Shown piece after piece: positions 1 to 5,699 of a stretch of DNA of 8,436 nt (position 1 is its first letter; each line of letters opens with the position of its first letter). The stretch covers positions 1-8,436 of the forward strand of contig PMBY01000157.1 of NCBI GenBank assembly GCA_003153875.1, given 5' to 3'. This DNA is from Myxococcales bacterium (GTDB lineage Bacteria; Myxococcota; Polyangia; Fen-1088). The notes below the pieces were generated by a model, which saw nothing but the letters and a program-made list of their open reading frames with translations, ran no database searches and was not told the origin of the DNA. A program made the position numbers and the translations under genes.

Positions 1-629
1 TTGACCGACGATCCCACCGCCTTGACCGTCGGATCCTTGGGCACCACCACTTCGGTCGTGCCTGAGCCGTCGGCCCCTTGAGAGGTGGCGTTGCGGATGG
101 CGGCCTCGACGTTGTGGATCTGGCCACGCAGGAAGGTGACGCCCCCGTGGAGGAAGAAGACCACCCTGCGCGAACCGAAGTCCAGACCCAGGTGCGCGTT
201 CAGATAGTCGTAGCCAACCCGTTCCAGCAACGGGCTTCCGTCGAAACTGCCGCCGATGACTTTCTTGGCCAGAGAGTTGGCGTTGCCGTCCTGATAATGA
301 CCGTATTCGAAGCTGGCCGAGGGACCGGCGGTAAAGGGCAGAAAGGTGATGCCCGTGCGCCAGCCTTTGCTGATTCCGTTGCTCCCGCCGCCCCCTGCAA
401 GACGCAGCCACTTCCACGGTCGCGCCACCACCGAGCCGATGAGGCCATCGGGCACGCCCACGTCAGCCATGATGCCAAAGTAGGGCAAGCGCTGGGGTGA
501 GGGCGGGGCAGCGGGAACGCTGACGATCGGTGCGTTCTCTCCCTTCTCGTAGTCCTCCCAGGCCCACGCGGGCAGTGCGGCGCCGAGCAGCAGCGCAGCG
601 AGGACAACCAGGAGAAGACGCAACCTCAT
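1..629 (-). CDS. Exported protein of unknown function, possible outer-membrane beta-barrel (3' end beyond window)
   Basis: The reading frame is open from an ATG at 629 to the left edge, giving 209 visible residues with no stop. Residues 1-23 form a clear Sec signal peptide: MRLR, then a long Leu/Ala/Val core, then an A-W-A cleavage site before WEDY. A short Pro-rich linker (about 35-48) follows. Later stretches alternate aromatic or hydrophobic with polar residues (TGITFLPFTAGPSASFEYG near 110-128, and a VVFFLHGGVTFLRGQ stretch near 156-170). Gly, Tyr and Asn are common, as in beta-strands of outer-membrane barrels. I do not recognise the family, and the barrel idea is inference from residue pattern. 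No clear Shine-Dalgarno precedes the ATG, but a TATACT sits at leaderless spacing. The gene lies downstream of the YfhO-like gene on the same strand, with a 174-bp gap, so it probably has its own promoter. The signal peptide and frame are well supported. Confidence 0.75.
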   Translation of the reverse strand, partial: MRLRLLLVVLAALLLGAALPAWAWEDYEKGENAPIVSVPAAPPSPQRLPYFGIMADVGVPDGLIGSVVARPWKWLRLAGGGGSNGISKGWRTGITFLPFTAGPSASFEYGHYQDGNANSLAKKVIGGSFDGSPLLERVGYDYLNAHLGLDFGSRRVVFFLHGGVTFLRGQIHNVEAAIRNATSQGADGSGTTEVVVPKDPTVKAVGSSV

Positions 630-634
630 GATCT

Positions 635-665
635 AGTATATCGTCAGCAATCTCGTAATCTTCAA
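635..665 (-). promoter_or_regulatory. Possible promoter of the exported-protein gene
   Basis: The 640-690 region is distinctly AT-rich for this window. Read on the minus strand, TTGAAG (665-660) and TATACT (640-635) resemble -35 and -10 boxes, but the 19-nt spacer is long. The predicted transcription start falls almost on the ATG at 629, so the mRNA would be leaderless, which fits the lack of a Shine-Dalgarno. This is a weak, pattern-only call. Confidence 0.2.
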
Positions 666-667
666 TA

Positions 668-787
668 CTATTTTAATAACAGAAAAGATCTCGCGCGACG
701 CTGGGGCTTGGCGCGCAACTGGGCGTAGGCATGCGAGAATTCAGCCGCCGCGACGCGACCCGTTTGGACCGCGCCGGCCAGCGGCAT
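668..787 (-). CDS. Possible small ORF or gene remnant (39 aa)
   Basis: The stretch runs from an ATG at 787 to a TAG at 668, and the same frame is open back to a TGA at 812-814. It encodes a peptide beginning MPLAGAVQTGRVAAAEFSHA and ending with a basic stretch (RAKPQRRAR) and SFLLLK. Codon choice over 690-811 looks like real coding DNA here, mostly G or C at third positions, until it decays into AT-rich sequence at the 3' end. There is no good Shine-Dalgarno and I recognise no family. It starts just after the YfhO-like stop in another frame. It could be a true small protein, the decayed 3' end of a lost gene, or chance in GC-rich DNA. Confidence 0.2.
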   Translation of the reverse strand: MPLAGAVQTGRVAAAEFSHAYAQLRAKPQRRARSFLLLK

Positions 788-803
788 CGCCCAGGGCAGG
801 AAC

Positions 804-2732
804 TCAACCCATCAAACTACTATCGTCACGTTCCTTCGCAGGCTGCGAAGTTTTGTTGGGAACGCCCAAACATAATTCCGTTCTTTCCGACTCTGCGGCC
901 TCCCCGCTCACCTCCGCGTTCTCAACGGCAGGTGGCTGACAGGATGGATCACCGCTCGCCCTGCGGCCGTCAGGCTGCTCTGTGGAACGGTCGCGTCGGC
1001 GGCGGCGCGTGTCCCGGATGAAAAATGCCACGGTGCCCGCGATGCCGAGGACGGTGAGGATCGCGCCGACGACAAAGGTGCGCGGCCGATCAACAGCGTG
1101 GATGTGGAATCGCCCGGCCACCGGCAGCTCAATGGCGAGCTGGTTGCTGAGGTTCACGGTCTTGCCTAGGTTGGTCTTCCAGTCGTCGTCGTAGACAGTG
1201 TTAAGCAGCACGCGCACGCCGGGGCGCTTGGCCACCCCGTCGACGGTGAAGGTGTTCTGCGTGCGGCTCGCTCCCTCAATGGTCGCGCCGTCGTCCGTGG
1301 TGCGCACTTGCGGCTGGTCGCCCTCCCACAGGTGTGAGCCCTGGCCAAAGCCCCACTCGTCGTAGCAGGATAGCTCGCCGCGGTTCTGCGCGGGCTGATC
1401 GAGGAAGCCTGCCAGGCCATACCCGCCGTAGTAGAAATGCGCGGCAGGCTGGCGCTTGCTGAGTGGCGGCGACGTGAAGAACTGCGGGATGGTGTCGATG
1501 CCCACCCCGATGATATCGCCGACGCCGAGGAGCGCGATCGCGAAGACCAGAGTTTGCATCGCGCGCGACCAGGGGACCGAGGGAACCAAGCGCTTCACTG
1601 CCGTGAGCAGTCGGTCGACCGCGAGGCCGGCGTAGGCGGCCAGAAACATCGAGACCGTGGCGCGGAAGCGCGAAGGGACGCGCATCTCCTTGAACGGCGG
1701 GACGTGCGCGGTCAACAACGACCATGGCGCCCACTTGGAGAAATGCCCGCACATCAGCACGAACGCCAACCCGAGCAGCGCCGCCATCCACGCGGTCTCC
1801 GCGCCGCCCACGACAAATCCGAGCAGCCCGAGTGTGAGCACGATCGGTCCCAGGTAGGTTCCCCACTCGGTCCACACGTACTGTTGCCCCATCACCTCGC
1901 GACCGTGCTGCCGCGCCAGGAACATCGCCTTGAGGGTGGGCCAGGTGATCGCGTCGGAGTCGTGCAGCGCCGGGCGGCTGTGCTGGTGGAGCTGATCGAG
2001 TACCGGCAAGAGGCGGCTGGCCGCGATGGTGAACGCCACCACGGCCACGATCCCGACGGCGCACAAGATCTTCGTCAGCCGGCGTGGCGGCCACACGCGC
2101 GTCAGGGTCTCTGCACCCAGTAGCAAAACCAGGTGCGGCAGCGGATACACCGCTCCCTCGTAGAACATCCAGGCCGCGAGCACGCCCAGCCCCACCGCGT
2201 AGCGCACATCGTTCTCGGCACGGCGCCACAAGAGGAGTGCGAGCGGGAAAAACACCCACGGTACGAAGGTGAAGTGCCCACCCGAGTAGTGCTGTTGATG
2301 GAAGCCCGAATACGCCCACGCCGCGGCCGCGATCAACGTGGCGGCGCGCGAGAGCTTCACCTCGTGTCGCGCGAACAGCCACATCGAAGCGAAGGCGAAT
2401 GCAACGTGCGCGATCACCCAGAAATAGATGGCAACTGTGGAGTTGACGAAGAAGACGATCCACAGCAGCGGCGCGCCCGCGAAGCCCTGCGGGTTGTCCC
2501 ACAGGGGATAGCCGCCGCACTCGTACGGATTCCAGAAAGGGAACTCGTGGTAGCGCACGATGCTCGCCCGGCCCGCCTCAAGGATCTTCTGGTACATCAT
2601 GCCGTCGCCGTTGGACGGGTGCGGGTAGGCGGCGATCATGGACGACCACGCGTAGAGGGTGAGCGCGATCGAAAGGGCAGCCAGCGCAAGCGCGCGCAGC
2701 CACCCGGGGCGAAGCGGCGCCTCGTCGCTCAC
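804..2732 (-). CDS. YfhO-like polytopic membrane protein (GT-C-type glycosyltransferase-like)
   Basis: This 642-residue integral membrane protein has about ten to twelve hydrophobic spans, at roughly 13-35, 85-120, 130-147, 153-170, 178-206, 220-240, 292-310, 312-328, 355-372, 390-411 and 551-572. The first large extracytoplasmic loop carries NGDG (41-44) and FPFWNPYECGGYPLWDNPQ (64-82), which resembles the WNP-GG-P-NPQ loop of YfhO family proteins. PPFKEMRVPSRFR (345-357) matches their conserved R-PSRF segment. After a soluble domain comes a VRVLLNTVYDDDWKTNLG stretch (506-523), like the late YPGWK region, and a final membrane span. YfhO proteins are GT-C-fold membrane enzymes implicated in glycosylating cell-envelope polymers such as lipoteichoic acid. 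The substrate here is unknown. The start is GTG with only a weak GGGG upstream. The last 70 residues (RRRRR, then Glu/Ser/Pro-rich) form a hydrophilic, presumably cytoplasmic tail that I do not expect in the family. It is divergent from the PD40 gene. Confidence 0.8.
   Translation of the reverse strand: MSDEAPLRPGWLRALALAALSIALTLYAWSSMIAAYPHPSNGDGMMYQKILEAGRASIVRYHEFPFWNPYECGGYPLWDNPQGFAGAPLLWIVFFVNSTVAIYFWVIAHVAFAFASMWLFARHEVKLSRAATLIAAAAWAYSGFHQQHYSGGHFTFVPWVFFPLALLLWRRAENDVRYAVGLGVLAAWMFYEGAVYPLPHLVLLLGAETLTRVWPPRRLTKILCAVGIVAVVAFTIAASRLLPVLDQLHQHSRPALHDSDAITWPTLKAMFLARQHGREVMGQQYVWTEWGTYLGPIVLTLGLLGFVVGGAETAWMAALLGLAFVLMCGHFSKWAPWSLLTAHVPPFKEMRVPSRFRATVSMFLAAYAGLAVDRLLTAVKRLVPSVPWSRAMQTLVFAIALLGVGDIIGVGIDTIPQFFTSPPLSKRQPAAHFYYGGYGLAGFLDQPAQNRGELSCYDEWGFGQGSHLWEGDQPQVRTTDDGATIEGASRTQNTFTVDGVAKRPGVRVLLNTVYDDDWKTNLGKTVNLSNQLAIELPVAGRFHIHAVDRPRTFVVGAILTVLGIAGTVAFFIRDTRRRRRDRSTEQPDGRRASGDPSCQPPAVENAEVSGEAAESERTELCLGVPNKTSQPAKERDDSSLMG
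834..857. repeat. Inverted repeat with adjacent T tract (hairpin), inside the 3' end of the YfhO-like gene
   Basis: CTTCGCAG (834-841) and CTGCGAAG (843-850) are perfect 8-bp inverted arms around a single base, so the folded form would have a small loop and a shorter stem. On the plus strand TTTTGTT follows directly, which looks like an intrinsic terminator for rightward transcription. No rightward gene lies to its left in the window. A second weaker hairpin, TTGGG-AACG-CCCAA (855-868), is adjacent. On the minus strand the element has A's before it and no T run after it, so it would not terminate the YfhO-like gene. Confidence 0.45.
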
Positions 2733-2788
2733 CGACGCGCACCCCGCGGCTCGTCTACTGATGACAACTGGTCGTGCACGCGCGGCAT
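2729..2788 (-). CDS. Possible leader ORF (19 codons) overlapping the YfhO-like start
   Basis: An ATG at 2788 opens a 19-codon frame (starting MPRVHDQLSS) whose TGA stop shares bases with the GTG start of the YfhO-like gene (GGTGAGC). That geometry would allow translational coupling. The only upstream Shine-Dalgarno-like bases, GAGG, are about 14 nt away, which is too far for confidence. It may be chance. Confidence 0.15.
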   Translation of the reverse strand: MPRVHDQLSSVDEPRGARR

Positions 2789-3019
2789 CTTACCGCAGCT
2801 CGCCTCTCAAGTTCTTGGAGATCGCTTCGGGGGCGGGCCTGCGTGGGGGAGCGATCGGTTCGCGTCCAGGAACGCCAGCGCCTTGGTCAGGAACATCTGC
2901 GGTGCACTATGACCAGCGGCGGCCCATGGCCGCGCCTTTCGTAGGCGATGGGTCGCGGCCGAAAGAATGCGTCCACGATGCAAGGATTCAGGCCTATAGT
3001 AGGGAGGATCGTGCAAGTG
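2733..3019. other. Divergent intergenic region
   Basis: These 287 bases separate the leftward YfhO-like gene from the rightward PD40 gene, so both promoters should lie here. A TATAGT at 2995-3000 is the best -10-like hexamer for the rightward gene. Its -35 partner (TCCACG, 2972-2977) is poor, and its predicted start site would trim the Shine-Dalgarno, so I do not call it a promoter. A small perfect hairpin, GCGGCC-CAT-GGCCGC, occupies 2919-2933. On the minus strand at 2803-2900 two frames carry coding-like codons, but neither has a start with a ribosome binding site. No RNA gene was seen. Confidence 0.5.
3001..3008 (+). promoter_or_regulatory. Shine-Dalgarno of the PD40 protein gene
   Basis: AGGGAGGA contains a GGAGG core ending at 3007. 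It lies 12 nt before the ATG at 3020 and 9 nt before an in-frame GTG at 3017. In-frame ATGs at 2948 and 2978 lack such a site, so this element decides the start in favour of 3017 or 3020. Either gives a normal signal-peptide N-terminus. Confidence 0.6.
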
Positions 3020-4558
3020 ATGACCTGGAATTGGGCCGCGCGAATTGGCGGAATAACTGTGGCAGCGGCGTTGCTTGGAGGCAGCCACGGCTACGGGGTC
3101 AGGGACGTCGTGCTTGCGGCGGAAGAGGGAGGTCCGGCGGGGCCGCAGGTCAGGGCCCGCGCGCGAAGTGAATCGTTGACCCTGGTTGACACGATCGATT
3201 TCAGCAAGTGGCGGCCGGACACCTTCGCGGTGAGTCCGGACGGCATGAGGATGGCGTATGCGTCCCTTGAGGAGTCCGGGAGGGGCCACATGGTCATCGA
3301 CGGCAAGGCGGGCAAGGGCTATGCGGGCCTGGCAGGCAAACCGGCATTCAGCCCTGACAGCCGGAGGGTGGCCTACATTGCAATGAACACCCAGAATCAA
3401 TGGGTTGTGGCAGTGGACGACGGGGAGAATCCCGACAAACACCCGTCAGTCAAGGGCCATGCCGGGGTGTCCCCTGAACTGTGCTTCAGTCCCGACGGAC
3501 GCAGATTGGCCTATGTGGTAGTTGCCGAGTCCGGAGGCGCGGTGAAGCAGGCCGTGGTGGTTGACCACCAGGAAGGCGCCAAGTACGACGCAGTTGATGG
3601 GCTGGTTTTCTCGCCAAATGGCCAGAGGCTGGCCTACGCTGCCAAGACAGGAAATCAGTGGGCCGTTGTGGTGGATGGGAGGGAAGGACGCAGGCATGAC
3701 AGCGTATTCACTGGTACCCCGGTGTTTAGCCCGGATGGTCGTCACCTTGCCTACGGTGGCAGAGAGGGCCATCGCTCCTTCGTCGTCGTTGATAGAAAGC
3801 GGGAACACGACTATGACGACCTGGGCGGAATGGTCCGGTTCAGTCCTGACAGCACGAAAATGGTCTACTCGCCCAATGTGGGAAAGCGGCGGGCTGTGGT
3901 GGTCAATGGAGATGAACTCGGGCTGTACGAGCGTGTTGATGACAGCAGCTTCGTGTTTTCCGCGAACAGCAAGCGTCTGGCCTACAAGGCCGGGGACGCG
4001 AATAGCTGGTTCGTGGTTGTCGACGGGAAAAGGGGCAGAACCTACGCTGGCGTGGGCCGGCCGGTGTTCACGCCTGACGGCAGCAGAGTGGCGCACTCCG
4101 CCTGTGAACGGTGCGGGGGTGGCGCAGGGAATACTGCGGCGATGTTTGTCGTGGTTGGCGGAGAGAGAATCGGCGCCGAGTACACCGACATCGACGACCG
4201 CATCGAATTCAGCGCGGATGGAAGCCGGATGGCGTTTGCAGCCAAGAGGGGGACCGCCCAGTTTGTGGTGGTGGACAAGAAGGAAGAGAAGGCCTATGCC
4301 GGCGTCATGTCGGAGAGCCTGGAATTCAGCCCGAGCGGACGAGACTTCGTCTATGCGGCCGCCAACCACGCGGGCAGTGGCTTTGTGGTGGTCTCGGGGG
4401 TGGAGGGAAAGGAGTTCGATGCGGTGGGACTCCGCGGCTTCGAGGGAAGTCTGCTTCAGGGAGGTCGGGTGCTTTTCGAGGACGACCGCAGCTTCCGTTA
4501 CTTGGCCTGTATGAGGGAGAGGGTGTACCTGGTGCGGAACACGGCTCGCGGTCGTTGA
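3020..4558 (+). CDS. Secreted PD40/WD40-like beta-propeller repeat protein
   Basis: This 512-residue exported protein is made almost entirely of TolB-type PD40 repeats. Residues 1 to about 34 are a probable Sec signal (MTWNWAAR, an Ala/Gly-rich core, then VVLAA). Ten repeats follow, with SPDG-type turns at about 72, 111, 157, 198, 237, 275, 314, 351, 398 and 437. An eleventh, degenerate unit lies near 477-505. The unit is roughly F-SPDG-R-LAY, then about 8 variable residues, then FVVVDGKEG-YD-V, spaced 37-47 residues. Such repeats fold as four-stranded propeller blades and usually bind proteins or ligands. No catalytic domain, lipobox or membrane anchor is visible. Repeat 8 contains a CERC (CxxC) insertion. 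The start at 3020 is chosen from the Shine-Dalgarno, and GTG 3017 is the alternative. The gene stands alone, divergent from the YfhO-like gene and convergent with the purine operon. Binding partner and role are unknown. The repeat assignment is strong and the function is open. Confidence 0.85.
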   Translation: MTWNWAARIGGITVAAALLGGSHGYGVRDVVLAAEEGGPAGPQVRARARSESLTLVDTIDFSKWRPDTFAVSPDGMRMAYASLEESGRGHMVIDGKAGKGYAGLAGKPAFSPDSRRVAYIAMNTQNQWVVAVDDGENPDKHPSVKGHAGVSPELCFSPDGRRLAYVVVAESGGAVKQAVVVDHQEGAKYDAVDGLVFSPNGQRLAYAAKTGNQWAVVVDGREGRRHDSVFTGTPVFSPDGRHLAYGGREGHRSFVVVDRKREHDYDDLGGMVRFSPDSTKMVYSPNVGKRRAVVVNGDELGLYERVDDSSFVFSANSKRLAYKAGDANSWFVVVDGKRGRTYAGVGRPVFTPDGSRVAHSACERCGGGAGNTAAMFVVVGGERIGAEYTDIDDRIEFSADGSRMAFAAKRGTAQFVVVDKKEEKAYAGVMSESLEFSPSGRDFVYAAANHAGSGFVVVSGVEGKEFDAVGLRGFEGSLLQGGRVLFEDDRSFRYLACMRERVYLVRNTARGR

Positions 4559-4623
4559 ACCAGCATTTTCTGATGCCCCCGGGGCTGCAACGGGTGGCAA
4601 GACACGGCATCATCACGGGGTGC
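4559..4623. other. Convergent intergenic spacer
   Basis: Only 65 bases separate the ends of the PD40 gene and tsaC. A GC-rich GCCCC-C-GGGGC motif lies at about 4576-4586, but no T run follows on either strand, so I do not call an intrinsic terminator. Transcription from both sides must still end near here, perhaps by Rho. Confidence 0.4.
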
Positions 4624-5202
4624 CTAGCGAGAGCCCACGAGAACCACCGCCCCCTGGCGCAATATCTCAACGCGCTCCCCACGCACGCGGGCCAGCGTGC
4701 TGGGCGGACCGCCAAGGGTGGTGCCGCCGTCGAGGATCAGGCAGTTCTCCGGTGCGAAGTAGGCCGCGACGTCACTGGCCGTACGGGGTGGGGCTGCGCC
4801 TGCGGGGTTGGCACTGGTGGCGGTGATGGGGCCGCCAACGGCTGCGACCAAAGCTTGTGCAAGTGGATGGGGCGATACACGAACGGCCACACATCCATCG
4901 GCCACGATCGATGCGGGCAAGCCGGGGCGCGCGGGCAAACCCAAGGTCAGTGGCCCGGGCCAGTGCTGCGCCATCAAGCGCTCGGCCAACGGCGAGATTC
5001 CGCTACACAAAGAAGCCAGCATTTCGCGGCCGGAAACCAGCAATGAGAAAGCCTTCTCGGCTTCGCGGCCCTTCAATGCGCGCAATTTGGACAATGCGCT
5101 CTCATTAAGCGCGTCGACGGCCAGGCCGTAGAAGGTCTCGGTCGGATAGGCGACGACTTCGCCGCGAAGAATGGCTGCGGCGGCTGCGGCGACGTCTACC
5201 AC
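4624..5202 (-). CDS. tsaC: L-threonylcarbamoyladenylate synthase (TsaC/YrdC/Sua5 family)
   Basis: This cytoplasmic enzyme joins L-threonine, bicarbonate and ATP into threonylcarbamoyl-AMP, the donor for t6A at position 37 of ANN-decoding tRNAs. At 192 residues it is the short single-domain TsaC/YrdC form, with no Sua5 C-terminal domain. Family motifs run in order: AYPTETFYGLAVDA (18-31), the nucleotide-binding KGR (44-46), HWPGPLTL (80-87), VAVRVSPHP (105-113), TATSANPAG (127-135), and a closing STLARVRG-ILRQGAV (168-186). After KGR the usual Pro-rich stretch is replaced by EAEKAFSLLV, a mild variation. The start is GTG at 5202, inside the end of purE (7-nt overlap), with no strong Shine-Dalgarno of its own, so translation is probably coupled. 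It is the last gene of the purine operon and ends in TAG. The family assignment is firm. Some annotations would call it a generic YrdC/Sua5/YciO protein. Confidence 0.93.
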   Translation of the reverse strand: MVDVAAAAAAILRGEVVAYPTETFYGLAVDALNESALSKLRALKGREAEKAFSLLVSGREMLASLCSGISPLAERLMAQHWPGPLTLGLPARPGLPASIVADGCVAVRVSPHPLAQALVAAVGGPITATSANPAGAAPPRTASDVAAYFAPENCLILDGGTTLGGPPSTLARVRGERVEILRQGAVVLVGSR

Positions 5203-5699
5203 TTCTCGCGCACTTCGGCGTCGGCCTCGAGCACCTTCTGCAGGCGCGCTTCGCGTTCGGCGGTCACGGCCTTGGCTAGCGCGGAATCGCCGAGCGCAAT
5301 GATCTGCGCAGCCAACAAGCCGGCATTCTCGGCACCACCAATAGCCACAGTCGCCACCGGGATTCCCGGGGGCATCATAGCCGTGGACAGAAGCGCGTCC
5401 ATGCCTTGCAAACTGCCGGACACAATGGGCACGCCGATCACCGGGTGAGTGGTGTGCGCTGCCACCGCGCCGGCCAAATGAGCCGCGCCCCCCGCACCGC
5501 AGATGAAGACCTTGGTGCCTGCCTTGGCCGTGTCGCGCACATAGGCTGCCGTCTGCTCGGGCGTGCGGTGGGCCGACAGGACGCGCACGTCAACACTGAG
5601 GCCGAGCTTGCGGCAGACCTGCGCAGCTGGCTTCATGATTTCGAGGTCGGATTTCGACCCCATCAAGACAGCGACGTCGTTGCCCAGTTTTCCGCTCAT
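5196..5699 (-). CDS. purE: 5-(carboxyamino)imidazole ribonucleotide mutase, class I PurE
   Basis: PurE converts N5-CAIR to CAIR in de novo purine synthesis. The product is 167 residues, close to the 169 of E. coli PurE. Motifs: VLMGSKSD (11-18), the catalytic SAHRTPE (42-48, with H44 at the position of E. coli His45), ICGAGGAAHLAG (66-77), THPVIGVPI (84-92), and SLQGMDALLSTAMMPPGIPV (96-115). The AGGAAHL and MP-GIPV signatures are of class I, the type that works with PurK. PurK is not in the window. I start it at the ATG at 5699 rather than further upstream. It has a GAGGA Shine-Dalgarno 5 nt away and overlaps the purD stop as ATGA, whereas longer versions would add a tail overlapping purD. 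It overlaps tsaC by 7 nt. Identification is firm. Confidence 0.96.
   Translation of the reverse strand: MSGKLGNDVAVLMGSKSDLEIMKPAAQVCRKLGLSVDVRVLSAHRTPEQTAAYVRDTAKAGTKVFICGAGGAAHLAGAVAAHTTHPVIGVPIVSGSLQGMDALLSTAMMPPGIPVATVAIGGAENAGLLAAQIIALGDSALAKAVTAEREARLQKVLEADAEVREKW

Noticed and set aside
1..37. Near-direct repeat of TTGACCG(A/T)CG at the left edge
   Set aside because: It lies in coding sequence for similar Val-Lys/Val-Ser stretches, has only two imperfect copies and shows no wider structure.
1276..2520. A 414-codon minus-strand open frame within the YfhO-like gene
   Set aside because: Its product is Arg/Ala-rich with no recognisable motif, and it lies inside the gene whose conserved motifs and membrane spans fit another frame. 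It is a GC-rich shadow.
2919..2933. GCGGCC-CAT-GGCCGC hairpin, considered as a terminator or operator
   Set aside because: There is no T run on either strand and no second copy nearby. Short GC palindromes are expected by chance here.
2948..3019. Longer N-terminus of the PD40 protein from ATG 2948 or 2978
   Set aside because: Neither has a good ribosome binding site, and the extra Arg-rich residues would sit in front of the signal peptide. The GGAGG at 3003-3007 favours 3017 or 3020.
3446..4600. A 384-codon minus-strand open frame opposite the PD40 gene
   Set aside because: It is antisense to clear repeats and gives a His-rich text produced by complementing the Val/Asp codons of the repeat unit.
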